DNA of 64,000 nt, taken from the NCBI GenBank assembly GCA_965153355.1, contig OZ231127.1, forward strand, positions 69,068,001-69,132,000. The letters run 5' to 3'. Positions 62,277 to 64,000 of the stretch are shown here, one piece after another; positions within the stretch are counted from its first letter, which is position 1; each line of letters begins with the position of its first letter. The position numbers and the translations under genes are program-made. The DNA is from Flaccisagitta enflata. Lineage: Eukaryota > Chaetognatha > Sagittoidea > Aphragmophora. Under the pieces are notes generated by a model, which was not told the DNA's origin, made no database searches, and worked only from the letters and a program-made list of their open reading frames with translations.

Positions 62277-62417
62277 AAACAAGGCCGTATACACTCTCCC
62301 TCAGTCGCGGACGGGTGGGCAGGGGCAGTAATGCCAAAATCGCTCGCGAATCAAAAATGTGACCGACCGACCAACCGACCGACCGACACGGCAGTCGCAG
62401 GTCCGCGACTAAAAATT
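62272..62417 (+). mobile_element. Family A element, compact (146 bp)
   Basis: AAAACAAGGCCGTATACACTC, CAGTCGCGGACGGGTGGGCAGGGG, (GACC)n at 62,362-62,388, and the end AGTCGCAGGTCCGCGACTAAAAA. Confidence 0.75.
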
Positions 62418-62508
62418 TTCAACCAATATGGCATACTGATGAACTGTCCTCTGCTTGGGCTGTCGTCCGTTTCTCAGGCATTTCTGCTCCGAAGTTGACG
62501 TAAACAAA

Positions 62509-62767
62509 AAAAAAAAACAAGGCCATTAGACCTAAGTCGCGTGCATCGGCACTCTAAAAAAAAAAGGCAAGCAGACAGACAGACAAACAATTTTTTTTCA
62601 AAAAGACATTTGAAATGGCTGCCTACTCCTCAAAATTCCTATTCTACCATTCAGAAACATGAAAAACGCTTTAAAAAGCCTTTAAAACAGTTTTGTGACG
62701 GACCGACCGACCGACGGACCGACCGACCGAAAAGTGGCTTATACAGTCGCGTAGCACGCGACTAAAA
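62509..62767 (+). mobile_element. Family A element
   Basis: It starts AAAACAAGGCCATTAGACCTAAGTCGCGTGC and ends AAAGTGGCTTATACAGTCGCG, then TAGCACGCGACTAAAAA. It is the same subfamily as 54,285-54,806 with one internal unit instead of three. Confidence 0.78.
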
Positions 62768-63059
62768 AGAGTGTTAGAAAATGAAATCTCCAATCCTCAG
62801 CCTCATCCATCAGAGCTTCACAACTCCATGAAGTGGCAATTAAAAAAAAAGTTGAAAGCTTGGAAGATTACAAAGTTTGAAGATGTTGAATTTTTACAGA
62901 ACAAGAATTTTTTTTGTGTTTGGATGAGTGGCTATTTTAGTCGACTTTGATTTTGGTTGCATGAATTTGATTCATGCCTTGAAGCTGCAACTTCCAAACC
63001 GGGAAAGAGATTGGATGATATATCTAGAAATTACAGGTTATCGCCGGCTCTTCGGCCCT

Positions 63060-63728
63060 TGATGGTCGATGGCCCCTGCCGGCCGATATCCCCTGCCCCA
63101 AGCCTAGTCAGATGCGGGTGGGCAGGGGCAGTGGTGTAGTCGGGTGTGTCAATATGCAAAAGGTCCTCTGATCAGCTTATCATCAGGGAGTATGAAGTCA
63201 CTAATTATGAGACACTTACCATTTTTTTTCAATTTCGGTTCATTTTTTTAGCACATGTAAAGATTGTCAAAAATATATGTAATTTTAGCGACTGTACCCA
63301 GTTTTGTTGAAAATGATACGGATATATCATTTAGAAAATTATATTTCTCCTTGTATAAAAGCAGAAGATTTCCACTAATTTTTCACAGTATAAGGAATAT
63401 AATTTTTTTTCCTTATCATCAATAATCCAGGTGCAAAAACCAGCAGCACTACAATATACAAATTAAGGGCTAGATAGGGATTTACAAAAAAATGTAAGAT
63501 GAATAAAATTTGAAAAAAAAAGTAAGTGTTTTAAAATCAGTGTCCTAACACTCCCCAATGATGATGATCTGATCAAAAAACCTTTTGCATATTGACACAC
63601 CCGGGTGGTGTAGGACGCCACTTGGGCACTTTGGCTGAAGAGGCGACTTACAAAATGTCAACAACTATGGAAATATCAAACGAATGGACCAAAAATTGGC
63701 TTTTAGATTCGCGCAGCACGTGACTAAT
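63060..63728 (+). mobile_element. Family A element carrying a fold-back insert
   Basis: GATGCGGGTGGGCAGGGGCAG at 63,112 and GCGCAGCACGTGACTAATAAG at the right end are diverged family A termini. Between them is the inverted repeat of 63,137-63,602. Confidence 0.5.
63137..63602. repeat. Fold-back element with ~95-bp arms
   Basis: CGGGTGTGTCAATATGCAAAAGG at the left is matched by CCTTTTGCATATTGACACACCCG at the right. The pairing continues inward through CTGATCAG, TCATCA and ACACTTAC. An AT-rich middle of about 270 bp separates the arms. Confidence 0.8.
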
Positions 63729-63729
63729 A

Positions 63730-64000
63730 AGACCAAATGAGCAACAGTAAGTTTGGAGCAAAGACGATCTTGACTGAAAGATAGATTTAAAGTATTTGAT
63801 ATGATTTTATTCAATACAAAAAAATATTTGAGATCTTAGCAAACAAGATGTTGCTTTAATGCATAAATATATTTGCTTCTCTCCAACTTCAAATCTTGAT
63901 TTGACTTCTTCAAGACATCATCTACAAATGTTCTAACCTAGCTTTTTGAATTAAGCAAAACAATTTTCAAGGTTGAATAAAGAATCAGTTCAATCAAATT
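63730..64000. other. No gene recognised
   Basis: AT-rich unique sequence to the window edge. Confidence 0.5.

Overview
The window is eukaryotic, most likely from an invertebrate animal. It holds an intron-containing hAT transposase gene with clean GT/AG splice sites, Ty3/gypsy-type retroelements, TATA-box and AATAAA signals, and a very heavy load of microsatellites ((TC)n, (TG)n, (GAA)n, (TTG)n, (TTTC)n, (TGAA)n) plus several families of short palindromic or fold-back elements. I see no ordinary host gene and cannot name the species from sequence alone.

Layout. 1-18,540 is non-coding repeat territory: long microsatellites, two recurring short-element families (A, with an AGTCGCGTGC palindrome, a CCGTCCGTC core and a GGCCTTGTTT end; C, with GGGCAGCGGCCCC ends and an AGGCCT-rich core), three long inverted repeats, a palindrome cluster, a complete 1.07-kb TRIM-like LTR element with a 5-bp target duplication (13,192-14,256), and a ~190-bp satellite split by a family C insertion.

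About 18,900-42,240 is the main feature: a roughly 23-kb retroelement. On the + strand, two regions code for huge coiled-coil or low-complexity proteins (19,388-26,159). They are followed by a 2,707-codon Gag-like ORF (26,602-34,725), an aspartic protease frame (34,726-35,265) and a 1,541-codon RT-RNase H-integrase ORF (35,293-39,918). Gag, protease and pol lie in ONE reading frame, separated only by two UGA codons. Neither protease nor pol has a plausible AUG at its start, and the first UGA sits in the known leaky context UGA-CUA-G. Upstream, one long frame is interrupted by a UAA, a canonical -1 slippery heptamer (CCCAAAA) and a compensating +1 shift. Beyond pol, on the opposite strand, are at least two small membrane-protein genes, one with introns (39,985-41,698), converging on an AATAAA just after pol. 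No LTR pair could be recognised, so the ends are uncertain.

42,650-44,355 is the 3' part of a multi-exon hAT transposase gene, with a family A element in its last intron. 45,258-53,115 looks like a decayed second Ty3/gypsy-type element between ~570-bp direct repeats: broken gag, a detached RNase H fragment placed upstream of gag, and a further broken ORF. 53,200-64,000 is again microsatellites, a 51-bp minisatellite and many copies of families A, C and the fold-back family, with no recognisable gene.
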